Source of the DNA: JANQQN01 sp964519665
Lineage (GTDB): Bacteria; Myxococcota; Kuafuiibacteriia; Kuafuiibacteriales; Kuafuiibacteriaceae
Assembly (NCBI GenBank): GCA_964519665.1
Contig: CAZFIV010000005.1
Span: 1-64,000, forward strand
Length of the DNA stretch: 64,000 bases
Direction: 5' to 3'
The notes beneath the pieces are model-generated. The model ran no database searches. It was given only the letters and a program-made list of their open reading frames with translations, and was not told the origin of the DNA. Of the stretch, positions 25,957-35,197 are shown one piece after another; within the stretch, counting starts at the first letter, position 1, and each line of letters begins with the position of its first letter. The translations under genes and the position numbers were made by a program.

Positions 25957-27128
25957 TTGCGTGCCTTTCCGATCAGCCCGTTCTTGTACAGTAGCCAGAG
26001 AAAGGGGTCCTCGATGCGCCGGGGGATCACGCGAGGGATCTGATTCGTCGCGTGGGGATTGCATCCCAAAGCGGACAAGCCGAAGAACCCGGCGTCCGTG
26101 AATCGCTTGGTGGCCTGGTTCAACAGCGCCTGCTGGCCCCACTCGTCGAGCATGGCCATCATCTCGGCGTTGATCGCGTCGAAGTCATCGGCGTCGAATC
26201 CGCCGTCGTGGCGGGCGGTGGCGTTGAGCTGGAACTGCTCGTCGACCAGCGGCCTCACGGCGTCGAACTTGGTGAAGGCGACCGCCAGCGGGATGGGAAT
26301 TCTCTCGGTCGCCGAAACCGGGCGCCCCTTTTCGATCAGACGAATGGTGCGGGTCAAAATGGCCGCGCTCTCGGTGTTGATTTTTGGCAGCTCCCTGGCA
26401 TCGACCTGCAGGCGGTCGCGGACCGGCTGAAGTTGGAGCGGGTCGATCAGCAACAGGATTCCATCGGAGCGGTAGATGTACTTCGACACCGTCGACATCG
26501 TGTCTTCACTGTCGAGGTCTTCACCGGCGGTATCGAAGAAGACCAGGGTGGCGACGCTCTTGGTGATCTCTTGGCCGAAGAAGCTCTTGCCGCTGACCCG
26601 GTTCAAATAAAGGAGCGGTCTCGCTCCCCCCGTGGCCACGGCGGATTGGGTCTTCTTGATGACGTGACGCTGGTTGTAGATCGGATCGTAGAAGTCCTGG
26701 TCGTAGCGTTTCATCGTCTCGTCGTCCATGGCGTGCAGGACGATGTCCATCGCGGGGCCGATGCGGTTCTGAAGCTCCTGGATCAAGACGGCGATGTAGT
26801 GGCTCTTGCCGGCCTGCGGGGCCCCGATCACCGCGAACACGTAGTTGTCGGCCTGGCCGGTGGTGTAGGGCAGCTCGGAGTGGCAGCTGGGACACAGGCG
26901 CTTCTTACTCTCGTGGCCGCATTTGTCGCACCTGACCCGTAGGGTCTTTCGGCCGGGGGCCTTGATGACGTGCCCCCGAGGCATCGAGTCGCCCCACGCT
27001 TGTCCATAGATGGGATCCGGCTCCGGCGCGCATCGAGTGTTCGGGCTCGTGCATCGGAAAGGTGTGTTCTGAATCCGGAAGGGTTCGAAGCAGTACGGAC
27101 AGATTTCGTTTCGTCGAAAACCAAGCAT
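25953..27128 (-). CDS. Soluble TRAFAC-type GTPase with zinc ribbons (double-GTPase type)
   Basis: A 391-aa protein. N-terminal cysteine pairs (CPYC 10-13, C26/C33) and a second ribbon (CDKC 67-70, CPSC 79-82) precede the GTPase. The P-loop is GAPQAGKS (102-109), the switch-II-like motif is FFDTAGED (197-204) and the G4-like motif is TKFD (286-289). It ends LWLLYKNGLIGKARK without a membrane helix, unlike the 674-aa GTPase whose GTPase domain resembles it (both have a MDPLMWLL- or DPFLWLL-like end). Its stop overlaps the GAP1 start; it starts 5 nt after the 1000-aa protein ends. Confidence 0.85.
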   Translation of the reverse strand: MLGFRRNEICPYCFEPFRIQNTPFRCTSPNTRCAPEPDPIYGQAWGDSMPRGHVIKAPGRKTLRVRCDKCGHESKKRLCPSCHSELPYTTGQADNYVFAVIGAPQAGKSHYIAVLIQELQNRIGPAMDIVLHAMDDETMKRYDQDFYDPIYNQRHVIKKTQSAVATGGARPLLYLNRVSGKSFFGQEITKSVATLVFFDTAGEDLDSEDTMSTVSKYIYRSDGILLLIDPLQLQPVRDRLQVDARELPKINTESAAILTRTIRLIEKGRPVSATERIPIPLAVAFTKFDAVRPLVDEQFQLNATARHDGGFDADDFDAINAEMMAMLDEWGQQALLNQATKRFTDAGFFGLSALGCNPHATNQIPRVIPRRIEDPFLWLLYKNGLIGKARK

Positions 27129-27133
27129 GTTCG

Positions 27134-30100
27134 TTACCCCAGCTTGAGCTGGTCTTTGGAGGCCGGCAGGAGGCGGATGACGCGGGCCTGAGCCGAGTCC
27201 TCGAAGAAGAGCTTGACGAAGCCGATGTCGGCGACCGGTAGGTCGATCCGGGCCGCCCCGCCCGAGAACTGGACGCCGCCGGCCGTGGCGATGACCTTAC
27301 CGTCCGTGTCTCGCACCGGCGGTAAGTTGGGCTTCAGGACCGCTTTGACGGGCGGCAGTCGGTCCAGCTCGGGGCAGCTGAGCTCGAGCCAGGCCTGGGT
27401 TGGCTTTCGGCCGAAGAACCCCCGTTTGAAGCCGACCCGGTATTTGACCACCGCTTCCGAGCCCGACGCCTCGACCCGGTTCACGCCGCTCGAGTAGATT
27501 TCCGCGTCGCCGTCCCGTGCGTACACGGCGAAATAGTGAGGTTTCTGGGCTGCTTTTTCGAGCGACCACATGCCCTTGGATTGGTACTCGGGCAGCCGAA
27601 CTTTGCGGGCTTGGCTCTCGGGGTCGTCGGGCCCGAGCGGGGTGCGGTCGTATCGCCAGGCCACGAGCACTTGCTGAACCCCAGGGGGCCAGCGCCAGGT
27701 CAGGTGGATGGTGTTGCCCTGCCGCTGCGAGTCGAGCTTCGCTACGTTCTCGATCGACGTAATGACGGTGCTCGTTCCGACGGAGACGGTCTCGTTCACG
27801 ACCGTCAACGGAGTGAAGAAAAGACGGCCCGATTGGCGCATGGGCAACTGAGCGTGTCCGGGGCCGCTCTCCGGTACCGGCTGCCCGGCGATGGCCGACT
27901 CGCCCACCGACATGATGTGACCGCTTCGAAGCCCGGGGTCCTTGGCCGCGACCCGGATCTGGACGCGGCCGCGGTTCGGCGGGGTCCACCCGAGAAGAAC
28001 GACGCCCTGGTCGAGGCGGGCGGACAGGTCGGTCACGGCCGCCGGTGGCTCCACCGGGGTGGCGAGGATACCGGCGCCTGGAGCATCGACCAACCCGCTC
28101 GGCGTTTTCGGGTCGCGGTACTGAGCGATGACCCGATACCCGTACGGCCGGCCATTGATCAGGCCGTCGTCGACCGCGCTGTGACCCGACACCGGCACGT
28201 TGCGCCCCTCGCGGCGGCTGCTGGGGACGCGGCCTTCGGCCCTCGCCACCACGACCGATACGCAGTTCGGGGGGGCCTTCCACTGAAGCGCCACCCGATG
28301 GTTTTCGCCCCGAGCGGTGAGCTCGGTGACGTCGGCTGCTCGAAGGTGGGGGCCGGTGGTCGCGGCGACCGTCGACAAAGCCGGCCCACGCACCGAGTAG
28401 ATGGCATAGAACCACGGGGTGCCGGGCGGGACGTTGGTGTCGTCGTACCGAGTATCATTGACCTCGGCGAGTGCACTGCCGTCTTTTTCGGACGACGGGG
28501 CGCCGTGGGCCTTTCGAATGATTCGGTATGCGAGGGGGCTCTTGCTCGCCGGTGCCCGCCACTGAAGCGAGACATTCTCTCCGTCGACCGATGCGTAGGC
28601 GGCGCTCGGGCTCGGGGGGGGGATGGCGGCCAAGGCTCGCACCGCCGGCGTGAAGTCGGCGCAGATCCGCAGCAAGTCGCTGAACTTCTGGATTGCCCCT
28701 TCGTTGTCGCCGCGCTGTCGAAGGGCTTCCGCCTCGGCGGCCATCCGGCGCGCTCGAGCCAGGCCGTCGTCGATCTTCCGCTCGACCAGGGGCGCAATGG
28801 CGACGCCCAGTTCGCGCCGGGCTCGGTCGACGGCGGTGCTCGCCGCTTCGAGTCGGTTTTGGCGGACCAACTGCTCGATCCGCTCGGTGGCGGCGGTCTG
28901 TTCGGCGGCGACCTTGGTCAGCGCCTGTTCGGCGTCGTGGATGGCCGAATACATCGGCCACATTCCCTTCGCCGTCGCCAGGGTTGCTTTGGCATCCGCG
29001 AAGCGGCCGGCGGCTTGGTGTTCTTGGGCCTCCCGGATCAGCCCGTCGACGATCGGACGGTCGCCGGTGCTGAAGCCGCAGTTGCTGCACGCTTGGTCTT
29101 CGGTCGGGGTCGGCGTCTGACACTGCGGACACGGCAAAATCAGCGCGCGCCCACAGTTGTGGCACCGAGCGTCGGTCGGCGTCTTGGCGACCGCCCGGCA
29201 CGAGCCGCAGACCCGAAGACGTTGCGCGTTGGAATTGGCGGACAGAAGGAGTTTCCACTTTCGCTTTTTCGCCCGGCCCTCGATGTATTCGAGGGCCAGG
29301 TCGCGCTGGATCCCTTTGGCCTTCGCTGCGGCCAAAATGGGCTCGAGCGCCTCGGCGGTCAGCACCTCATTTCGGTCCAGGGCCAGGATCTCGAGCTTCG
29401 ACTCGAACTTGTCCATGCCCGACAGGGAGTAGGTCGCGTCGTACCGGGCTCGGCTTTCGTCGGTTTTGAAGATGTTCTGGGCGTGCCCTGCGAGGCCCTT
29501 CCTCATGGTAGAGACGGGATCCGTCAGGCCCTTTTGCTGAATTTCGCGATTGATGGCCTCGGCCCGGAGCCGCAACCGGTCCGTCGACGATTGTTCACCC
29601 ATCCCGAGGAAGTCGTAAAGGTTGTCGTGATGGAGCTCGGTCAGCTGCTCTTGGATCTCCTTGGCGATCGAGGCTTCGAGGGTGGGGCGCCCGGGAGACT
29701 TGGCGTCCCCCTGGGGCGTGCTGACAATCTGGATCCCGCGACCCTGAAGGTACCGACGGATATCGTCTTCGCTGACCTCTTTGTTGAGCGACTTTTTGAG
29801 GTGCGACTTCCACTTCTTCAGATGGCTCGCGTCAACCGCGCGGGAGCTGAGAAGCGCCACGAACTCGTCCAGGGTCGAATGCAGGGCTTGGTCTTGCTGC
29901 GCGAGGAGCCGTCGGGCCTCGCCGGCCATCTTGCGGCGACTATCCTCGTCCTGAAGCTCGGCCTTGATGGTCGGGATCTGGTTGAGCCATTTGCCGGCTT
30001 CCCGCTGCTGCGTAGGATTGCCACTGACCTTTTGGTGCGACCATTTGCGCCGGGCCGATTCGATGGTCCCCTCGATGGTCGGCCAGTCGGTGACGTCCGG

Positions 30101-30136
30101 CGACAACTCCAGCACGATGTAGTAGTTGTCGTTCAT
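27134..30136 (-). CDS. J-like / zinc ribbon / TPR / fibronectin-III multidomain protein
   Basis: A 1000-aa protein with no single family name. Residues 1-75 (YYIVLELSPDVTDWPTIEGT onward, with RRKWSHQK) resemble a divergent J-domain with the HPD motif missing. About 310-370 carries two zinc ribbons (CGSC, CHNCG, CPQC, CSNCG). About 370-510 is helical and repeat-like (EAQEHQAAGRFADAKATLA). From about 510 on there are three or four beta-rich FN3-like modules, each opening with phrases such as VSLQWRAPA, VALQWKAPPN, VLLGWTPPNRG and IHLTWRWPPG. It overlaps the Hsp70-vWA stop by 4 nt (ATGA). With two Hsp70s and a GrpE-like protein upstream, a co-chaperone or client-adaptor role is likely. Confidence 0.7.
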   Translation of the reverse strand: MNDNYYIVLELSPDVTDWPTIEGTIESARRKWSHQKVSGNPTQQREAGKWLNQIPTIKAELQDEDSRRKMAGEARRLLAQQDQALHSTLDEFVALLSSRAVDASHLKKWKSHLKKSLNKEVSEDDIRRYLQGRGIQIVSTPQGDAKSPGRPTLEASIAKEIQEQLTELHHDNLYDFLGMGEQSSTDRLRLRAEAINREIQQKGLTDPVSTMRKGLAGHAQNIFKTDESRARYDATYSLSGMDKFESKLEILALDRNEVLTAEALEPILAAAKAKGIQRDLALEYIEGRAKKRKWKLLLSANSNAQRLRVCGSCRAVAKTPTDARCHNCGRALILPCPQCQTPTPTEDQACSNCGFSTGDRPIVDGLIREAQEHQAAGRFADAKATLATAKGMWPMYSAIHDAEQALTKVAAEQTAATERIEQLVRQNRLEAASTAVDRARRELGVAIAPLVERKIDDGLARARRMAAEAEALRQRGDNEGAIQKFSDLLRICADFTPAVRALAAIPPPSPSAAYASVDGENVSLQWRAPASKSPLAYRIIRKAHGAPSSEKDGSALAEVNDTRYDDTNVPPGTPWFYAIYSVRGPALSTVAATTGPHLRAADVTELTARGENHRVALQWKAPPNCVSVVVARAEGRVPSSRREGRNVPVSGHSAVDDGLINGRPYGYRVIAQYRDPKTPSGLVDAPGAGILATPVEPPAAVTDLSARLDQGVVLLGWTPPNRGRVQIRVAAKDPGLRSGHIMSVGESAIAGQPVPESGPGHAQLPMRQSGRLFFTPLTVVNETVSVGTSTVITSIENVAKLDSQRQGNTIHLTWRWPPGVQQVLVAWRYDRTPLGPDDPESQARKVRLPEYQSKGMWSLEKAAQKPHYFAVYARDGDAEIYSSGVNRVEASGSEAVVKYRVGFKRGFFGRKPTQAWLELSCPELDRLPPVKAVLKPNLPPVRDTDGKVIATAGGVQFSGGAARIDLPVADIGFVKLFFEDSAQARVIRLLPASKDQLKLG

Positions 30137-32262
30137 TTGGGTCCTTTGAGGGCCGACAGGAAGCCGAGCCGGCCGCCCGAACTCTTTGTGGGATAGGCGC
30201 CGCCCCCGGTCTCCGTCAGCACCTGAGCGATGCCGGAGAAGGTATCGACCAGCCCGTCGAGCGAAGTCCAGAAGCTGCCCTCTTCGCTCGACGCGATCGC
30301 CTTCAGGAAGGCCTCGTCGGCCCCTCCGAACCCGATCGCGATGATGTCGATCTCTGCTTGGTGGCAGGCCTTGGCCCGCCCGATGGCCCCGGATTGGTCC
30401 ATCCATACGCCATCGGCGAGGACGATACCGAAGCGTCTGCCATCCCGTCTGCTATCCCGTCTGTCGAGGCTTCGTCTGAACTCGTCGAAGGGGTCGGCCC
30501 GGTTGCCGTACCCGGTTTCGCCGACAGCCAGGGCGTCGATCGCTCGTTCCAGCTCGTTGGCGTTCTGGCTGGCTTCCAGCTTGACCCGGACCCGGTCCGA
30601 GACGGCCACGATGCCGATCGAGCACCGGGTGAGGTCCGAGTTGTGGACGAAAGACTTGGCGGCCGTCTTCGCTTCTCGGAGCGGTCGCCCGGACATCGAG
30701 CCTGAGACGTCGAAGGCCAGATAGGCGGTGACGTGGCTGAACACGTCGTGGGCGCTCGGCGGCTGCACAAAGCGCTCCGGTACGTCGAGGGGTACCGGCT
30801 CCTTCGTGATGCGAAGTGGATGGCCGGTCGCTGCCACCTTCGCTTGCACATCGACGACCCCGCTTCGGTCGTAGCGATACTGAACGTCGACGACCGTGAG
30901 ACCGGACGCGGTGTGAGGAACGTCGTGCACCGTGTAGCGACCGATGTAGCTGACCTCGTCCGGGGCTCCGGATTCGCCTTGGGTCATGTACACCTCGATC
31001 GGGTTGCTCTCGCCGGGTCGGGTGCGCTGCTGAAAGGGGCGCGTTTCTTCCGAGGGAATGGGCTGGTTCTTACGGAGGATGATCGAGTTGATGTATGCCG
31101 AGCGATCGGCGTTCTCCGCGATCATGCCCAGGCTATGGGTGGTGACGTCGACCAGCTCCTTGATACCGGGGAGGGCGTAGACCTCGGAGGTTTGGGCCGA
31201 CGCCTGCTCTTTGGCGACCAGCGCGGCCCCGAGCGCAACCACCTGGTCGACGTGGACGCCGCCCATCGGAGGCTTGCCGAAAGTGTCTTCGACATAGCGA
31301 TGCACCATCGGCATCCGAGTCGAGCCGCCCACCAGGAGCACGCCGTCGATGTTCCGTCGGTCAGGGTCGAGGTCGTCGATCACCTTCTTCGTGAGCAAGA
31401 CCGTTCGTTCCATCAGGTCGGCGGTCAGGGATTCGAAAGTGTTTCGATCGAGCTCGTAGCGGCCTTTGTGCCCCAGATGATTGAGGACGAGCCGGGTGCT
31501 GGTCAGTGACGAGAGCTTCTTCTTCGCCTCTTCGGCCGCCACCATGACCTCGGCCCGTCCTTCGGCTTCGTCGAGCGGCGTAAAGCCGAACTCGTCTTCG
31601 AAGCGGCTCGCGAGGAAATCGACGATCCGCTGGTCCCAGTCTTTGCCTCCGAGCTTATGGTCGCCGTCGGACGCCAGAACCTGGATCCGGCCTTCACCGA
31701 GCTCGAGCGCGGTGATGTCGAAAGTGCCGCCCCCTAGGTCGTAGACCAACACCCGGCGGAGGGGGCCGGTTTTGTTGACGCCGTAGGCGACCGCGGCCGC
31801 GGTCGGCTCGTTGATGACCTGCAAGACTTCCAGGCCGGCGGCGCGTCCGGCCTCGATCGTCGCCGTGCGTTCGACGTCCATGAAGTACGCGGGGACCGTG
31901 ATCACCGCGTGGGTGATCGGTCGATTCAGCCGCTTCTCCGCATCGGCCTTGAGCTTCTTGAGCACGAGGGCGGACAGGTCGACCGCCGTATAGTCGACGC
32001 CCCGCGCCTGAAAGACGAACTGCCGGTCGCCGATCTCGCGTTTGAAGAAGGCGATCGCCGGGTCGGTGCCCATGCCCTGGATGTCCTTGGCGGCTTCGCC
32101 GACCAGGGTGCCCTGGTCGGTGAAGCACACCACCGACGGAGTGGTGGGTTGGCCCTCGGCGTTGAGGATGATTTCGGCTTCGCCGTCGGCGTTGACGTGG
32201 GCGACCGCGGACATCGTGGTGCCCAGGTCAATGCCGACGGCGGTGATGCTTCGCTTGCTCAT
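30133..32262 (-). CDS. Hsp70 fused to a von Willebrand A domain
   Basis: A 709-aa protein. Residues 1-355 form a full Hsp70 ATPase: GIDLGTTMSAV (10-20), VPAYFMDVERTAT, INEPTAAAVAYG (150-161), YDLGGGTFDIT (174-184) and LLVGGSTRMP (309-318). A substrate-binding-like beta domain follows (about 360-490). Then, in place of the helical lid, a vWA domain begins LAFDVSGSMSG, with the MIDAS DxSxS at 518-522 and acidic residues further on. vWA domains bind ligands through a metal ion. The ATG at 32262 was chosen at the Hsp70 start; 178 nt separate it from the preceding Hsp70 gene. The fusion suggests a chaperone recruited to specific partner proteins. Confidence 0.92.
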   Translation of the reverse strand: MSKRSITAVGIDLGTTMSAVAHVNADGEAEIILNAEGQPTTPSVVCFTDQGTLVGEAAKDIQGMGTDPAIAFFKREIGDRQFVFQARGVDYTAVDLSALVLKKLKADAEKRLNRPITHAVITVPAYFMDVERTATIEAGRAAGLEVLQVINEPTAAAVAYGVNKTGPLRRVLVYDLGGGTFDITALELGEGRIQVLASDGDHKLGGKDWDQRIVDFLASRFEDEFGFTPLDEAEGRAEVMVAAEEAKKKLSSLTSTRLVLNHLGHKGRYELDRNTFESLTADLMERTVLLTKKVIDDLDPDRRNIDGVLLVGGSTRMPMVHRYVEDTFGKPPMGGVHVDQVVALGAALVAKEQASAQTSEVYALPGIKELVDVTTHSLGMIAENADRSAYINSIILRKNQPIPSEETRPFQQRTRPGESNPIEVYMTQGESGAPDEVSYIGRYTVHDVPHTASGLTVVDVQYRYDRSGVVDVQAKVAATGHPLRITKEPVPLDVPERFVQPPSAHDVFSHVTAYLAFDVSGSMSGRPLREAKTAAKSFVHNSDLTRCSIGIVAVSDRVRVKLEASQNANELERAIDALAVGETGYGNRADPFDEFRRSLDRRDSRRDGRRFGIVLADGVWMDQSGAIGRAKACHQAEIDIIAIGFGGADEAFLKAIASSEEGSFWTSLDGLVDTFSGIAQVLTETGGGAYPTKSSGGRLGFLSALKGPK

Positions 32263-32440
32263 TCGAAGGTCCTGCCCGCACCATTTCCGCCTCCGCGCCA
32301 GCAACGCGGTGCAGAGGCGTCAATCCAACTCTGCGGGTCCGCCCGTCGCCGGTTCGCCCTGCCACCGGGGCGACCGAGGGGCGACCGAAGCGACGAGCGC
32401 CCGACGACCGGGCGCGCGGCGAATCGGCGGACCCTGGTCA
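32263..32440. other. Gap between the two Hsp70 genes
   Basis: The only sizeable break in the minus-strand string from the GrpE-like gene to cobQ. It is GC-rich. A perfect 6-bp inverted repeat, GCAGAG at 32311-32316 and CTCTGC at 32329-32334, could form a small hairpin, but there is no following T-run. An internal promoter is possible; none is evident. Confidence 0.3.
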
Positions 32441-34114
32441 TCAGCTCACGACGATGTCGCGGTTGGCCGACTTCTTTGCTTCGACCTGTTCTTCCGACAG
32501 TACGGCGGCCGTCTCGAAGCTCGCTTCGACCTCGCCACCGGTCGTGAGATCTTTGCCCCGGAGGAACAACAGACCGTCCTCGTTGAGCCTGAACGACAAC
32601 TCGATCGGCGAGCCGCCCGGCAGACTGCGCGAAAAGTGAAGCTCGGCCCGACCGAGTTCGGCGCTGCCTTCCATGTCGATGGCGGGATCATGGGGCCCCG
32701 CCGCCACCGCGTTCTCCATGCATCGGATCGTGGCCCCGGACTGGCCGTCTTCGTAGGTGCTGAACTGCTGGCTGCCTTCGCAAGGGACCTTGTCGTTGGC
32801 CTGGATGAGGTTTTTGACTTTGTCTTGGCCGTCCTCGGTCTTGACGACCACTCCGAAGCTCTTCGAGCTGACGTTCACGATCGCCCGAGTCATCTTCTGA
32901 ATGCCTGGCAGGGCGAGACCGTGTTGTTGGGCGACCTGCTTTTGCGCCTTCTCGAGCACTTCGGCGGGCACGGCCGTCAGGTCGACCTCCTGCTCCTGTT
33001 GGCCCGTCTCCTGACCGACCCAGTGCTTGATGCTGTCATCGAGCTCGCACTTGAACGCGAACAGGGCCGCGCCTTTGGCGACCGCCTGGTTTGGGTCGTG
33101 CTGTACGACTTCGAATGGGAATCTGTCTTTGACCGCCGTTATGACCTGCGGCATGTAAGTCGAGCCTCCGACCAGCAAAAGTTTGTCGATCTTGCCGTGG
33201 CCCTTGGTGGCCGCGACCTTGAGCACCTCGTCGGTCATCTGCATCGTCTGCGCGAGCAGGTCGGCGGTCAGCTCGTCGAACTTCTCGCGGGTCAGTTCCA
33301 GCGCGACCCGGTCGCCGTCGTGCCGGATCTTCATCGGGTACTTCTCTCGCGAGGTCAGCGCGAACTTCGCCTTTTCGGCCTCGATCAGGAGCTCTTGCCA
33401 TGTTTCGGGATTATTGGTGAGTTCTTCGGCCGGGGTCCCCGTCTCGTCGGAGAACTGCGATGCGCACCAGCTCGCGATGGCTTCGTCCCACTGTCGGCCG
33501 CCGAGGTGGTGGTCGCCGCCGGTGCACACGACCTCGATCGCGTCGGGCCGCACGTGAATGACGGTGATGTCGAAGGTCCCGCCGCCGAGGTCGTAGACCA
33601 TGATCACCTGCTGATCGACATGATCGACGCCGTACGCGATCGCGGCTGCGGTCGGCTCGTTGAGGATCGACCGGACCTTCAGATCCGCGATGATGCCCGC
33701 CTGTTCGGTGGCCTTGCGTTCGTTGACCCCAAAGTACGCGGGGCAGGTGATCACCACTTCCGTCACGTCGTCGCCGGTTTGGGTGCGGGCGCTCTGAACG
33801 AGCTTCTTGAGAATATATGCCGAAATGTCGGGCGGGTGCAGGGTCGTGCCGTCGTTGTCGAACACCGAGTCGGCGTTGCCCATCGACCGCTTCACCGTCG
33901 ATACCACCCGATCAGGGTAGAGCTCGGCGACATCTTTGGCTGCTTGACCGACGACGACGTTGCCGGGCGATTCGAAGTACACCACGGACGGAATCGTGGT
34001 CGTCCCACCGTCCTCGCTCGCGATGACGGTCGGCTTGCCGTGCTCGTCAACGTAGGCAATGCACGAGTACGTCGTTCCGAGGTCGATTCCGTAAATGCGC
34101 TTGGAGGTCGTCAT
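32441..34114 (-). CDS. DnaK-like Hsp70 chaperone (short form)
   Basis: A 557-aa Hsp70. The ATPase domain shows YGIDLGTTYSCIAYV at the start, ITCPAYFGVNERKAT, ILNEPTAAAIAYGVD, VYDLGGGTFDIT and LLVGGSTYMPQV. The substrate-binding beta domain follows, but the protein ends after about 557 residues, so it lacks the full helical lid of housekeeping DnaK (about 640 aa). It is therefore a dedicated paralogue rather than the cell's main DnaK. Its ATG overlaps the stop of the GrpE-like gene (ATGA), tying chaperone and exchange factor together. Confidence 0.95.
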   Translation of the reverse strand: MTTSKRIYGIDLGTTYSCIAYVDEHGKPTVIASEDGGTTTIPSVVYFESPGNVVVGQAAKDVAELYPDRVVSTVKRSMGNADSVFDNDGTTLHPPDISAYILKKLVQSARTQTGDDVTEVVITCPAYFGVNERKATEQAGIIADLKVRSILNEPTAAAIAYGVDHVDQQVIMVYDLGGGTFDITVIHVRPDAIEVVCTGGDHHLGGRQWDEAIASWCASQFSDETGTPAEELTNNPETWQELLIEAEKAKFALTSREKYPMKIRHDGDRVALELTREKFDELTADLLAQTMQMTDEVLKVAATKGHGKIDKLLLVGGSTYMPQVITAVKDRFPFEVVQHDPNQAVAKGAALFAFKCELDDSIKHWVGQETGQQEQEVDLTAVPAEVLEKAQKQVAQQHGLALPGIQKMTRAIVNVSSKSFGVVVKTEDGQDKVKNLIQANDKVPCEGSQQFSTYEDGQSGATIRCMENAVAAGPHDPAIDMEGSAELGRAELHFSRSLPGGSPIELSFRLNEDGLLFLRGKDLTTGGEVEASFETAAVLSEEQVEAKKSANRDIVVS

Positions 34115-34983
34115 GCGTCAGATTCCTGATTTTGTGTGGGCGGCGGACTTACCTCGTCGCCGGTGGGAGATTCTGGGGCGGGCGCGCTGGCGTCGTACAC
34201 ATAGACCGCTACCCGCTCTTTTTCGATGATCTCGGTGCCCTTCTCGAAGCCGGGGCGAAGGCTTTTGGCGACCCGACCGGTGTCGGCCTCGTTCGCGGAC
34301 GGCCACTTCTCCAGAATTCGCTGGCGATGGGGGTCGAACTGCTCGGTCGATTCGCGGAAGGCGGTGAATCCGTTTTGGCCCAGGAGCAGCTCGACATCGT
34401 CCTGGATGTCTTCGAGCACCCGATAGAACCGGTCGGGGGTGAGCGCTTCGGGGGGCTTCCTTCGTTGGGCCGTGGAGACCTTGTCGATGTCGTCGTACAG
34501 TCGCACCAACCCCAGGACGAGGGGGCGGGCTGCCTTTTCGACCAGGTTGGACCGATGCTGCTGCAGCTCTTCGTGCAGTCGGTCGACCTGCTGCTGCTTC
34601 GTTGCGTCGTAGGCGAGCTTGGCCTCGAAGGCCTCGAGAATGTGGTCGGTCGCGGCCTGGATAGCCTTCGTGACAGCCTCAGGAATCGACTGACCTTCAC
34701 TCGGGGGTGGCTGTCGAGGTGGCGGCGGCTCGGCCGGTGGAACCCGACCCCGCACGATCCTGTTGACCGGCGCCGGTCCGGGAAGGGTCGTCGGCGTATT
34801 CTCGGTCATGTCTTCGTCCTCCGGCATCCGGACCGGAGTGGCCAGCTCGAGGGTCGGGTCGTCGGTCTGCTCGGGGCCGTACTGCTCTTCCTCGACGTCC
34901 ACGGTGGCAGAGGTCGTGTCAAGGCCATCGGTTCCTGAGGTGGGCAATTCTTCGTCGGAGCCATCTACCGGGGGGTTCGACAT
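34111..34983 (-). CDS. GrpE-like nucleotide exchange factor
   Basis: A 290-aa protein. The first 120 residues are acidic and proline-rich. Then comes a long helix (AKLAYDATKQQQVDRLHEEL), followed by LVLGLVRLYDDIDKVSTAQR, which corresponds to the dimerisation and bundle region of GrpE. The ending beta part (VAKSLRPGFEKGTEIIEKER) matches the GrpE beta-wing order. Position directly before an Hsp70 with a 4-nt overlap supports a GrpE role for the linked Hsp70s. The ATG at 34983 was chosen because AAAAGGAT lies just upstream; the open frame continues into the repeat array and the N gap, where it is not coding. The N-terminal acidic extension is specific to this type. Confidence 0.78.
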   Translation of the reverse strand: MSNPPVDGSDEELPTSGTDGLDTTSATVDVEEEQYGPEQTDDPTLELATPVRMPEDEDMTENTPTTLPGPAPVNRIVRGRVPPAEPPPPRQPPPSEGQSIPEAVTKAIQAATDHILEAFEAKLAYDATKQQQVDRLHEELQQHRSNLVEKAARPLVLGLVRLYDDIDKVSTAQRRKPPEALTPDRFYRVLEDIQDDVELLLGQNGFTAFRESTEQFDPHRQRILEKWPSANEADTGRVAKSLRPGFEKGTEIIEKERVAVYVYDASAPAPESPTGDEVSPPPTQNQESDA

Positions 34984-35197
34984 CTCGAGATCCTTTTCAG
35001 CGTGTGAAATGGGCAACAGCGGGCCCGCGCCGCGAGCCGCAGTAAACAGCGCGCCGAGGCGAATTTCAATCGCGGGCGGGCATTCCAGCGGCGACCGCCT
35101 CGCATGGAGCGCGCAGGTCGGGATCCGCTCCGGAACGCCTTGGCGGACGCCGGGCGTGACTCGATCTCGGTTCGAGCGGCAGCCCAGGACACTTCTC

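Noticed and set aside
27536..30196. Long plus-strand open frame (886 codons) opposite the 1000-aa J-like/FN3 gene
   Set aside because: Its translation is rich in Gly, Arg and Asp-Gly runs without domains; it is the GC-driven complement of a well-supported gene. Similar mirror frames at 44693-47092, 32042-34129, 61928-63943, 10770-12569 and 23665-25401 were dropped for the same reason.
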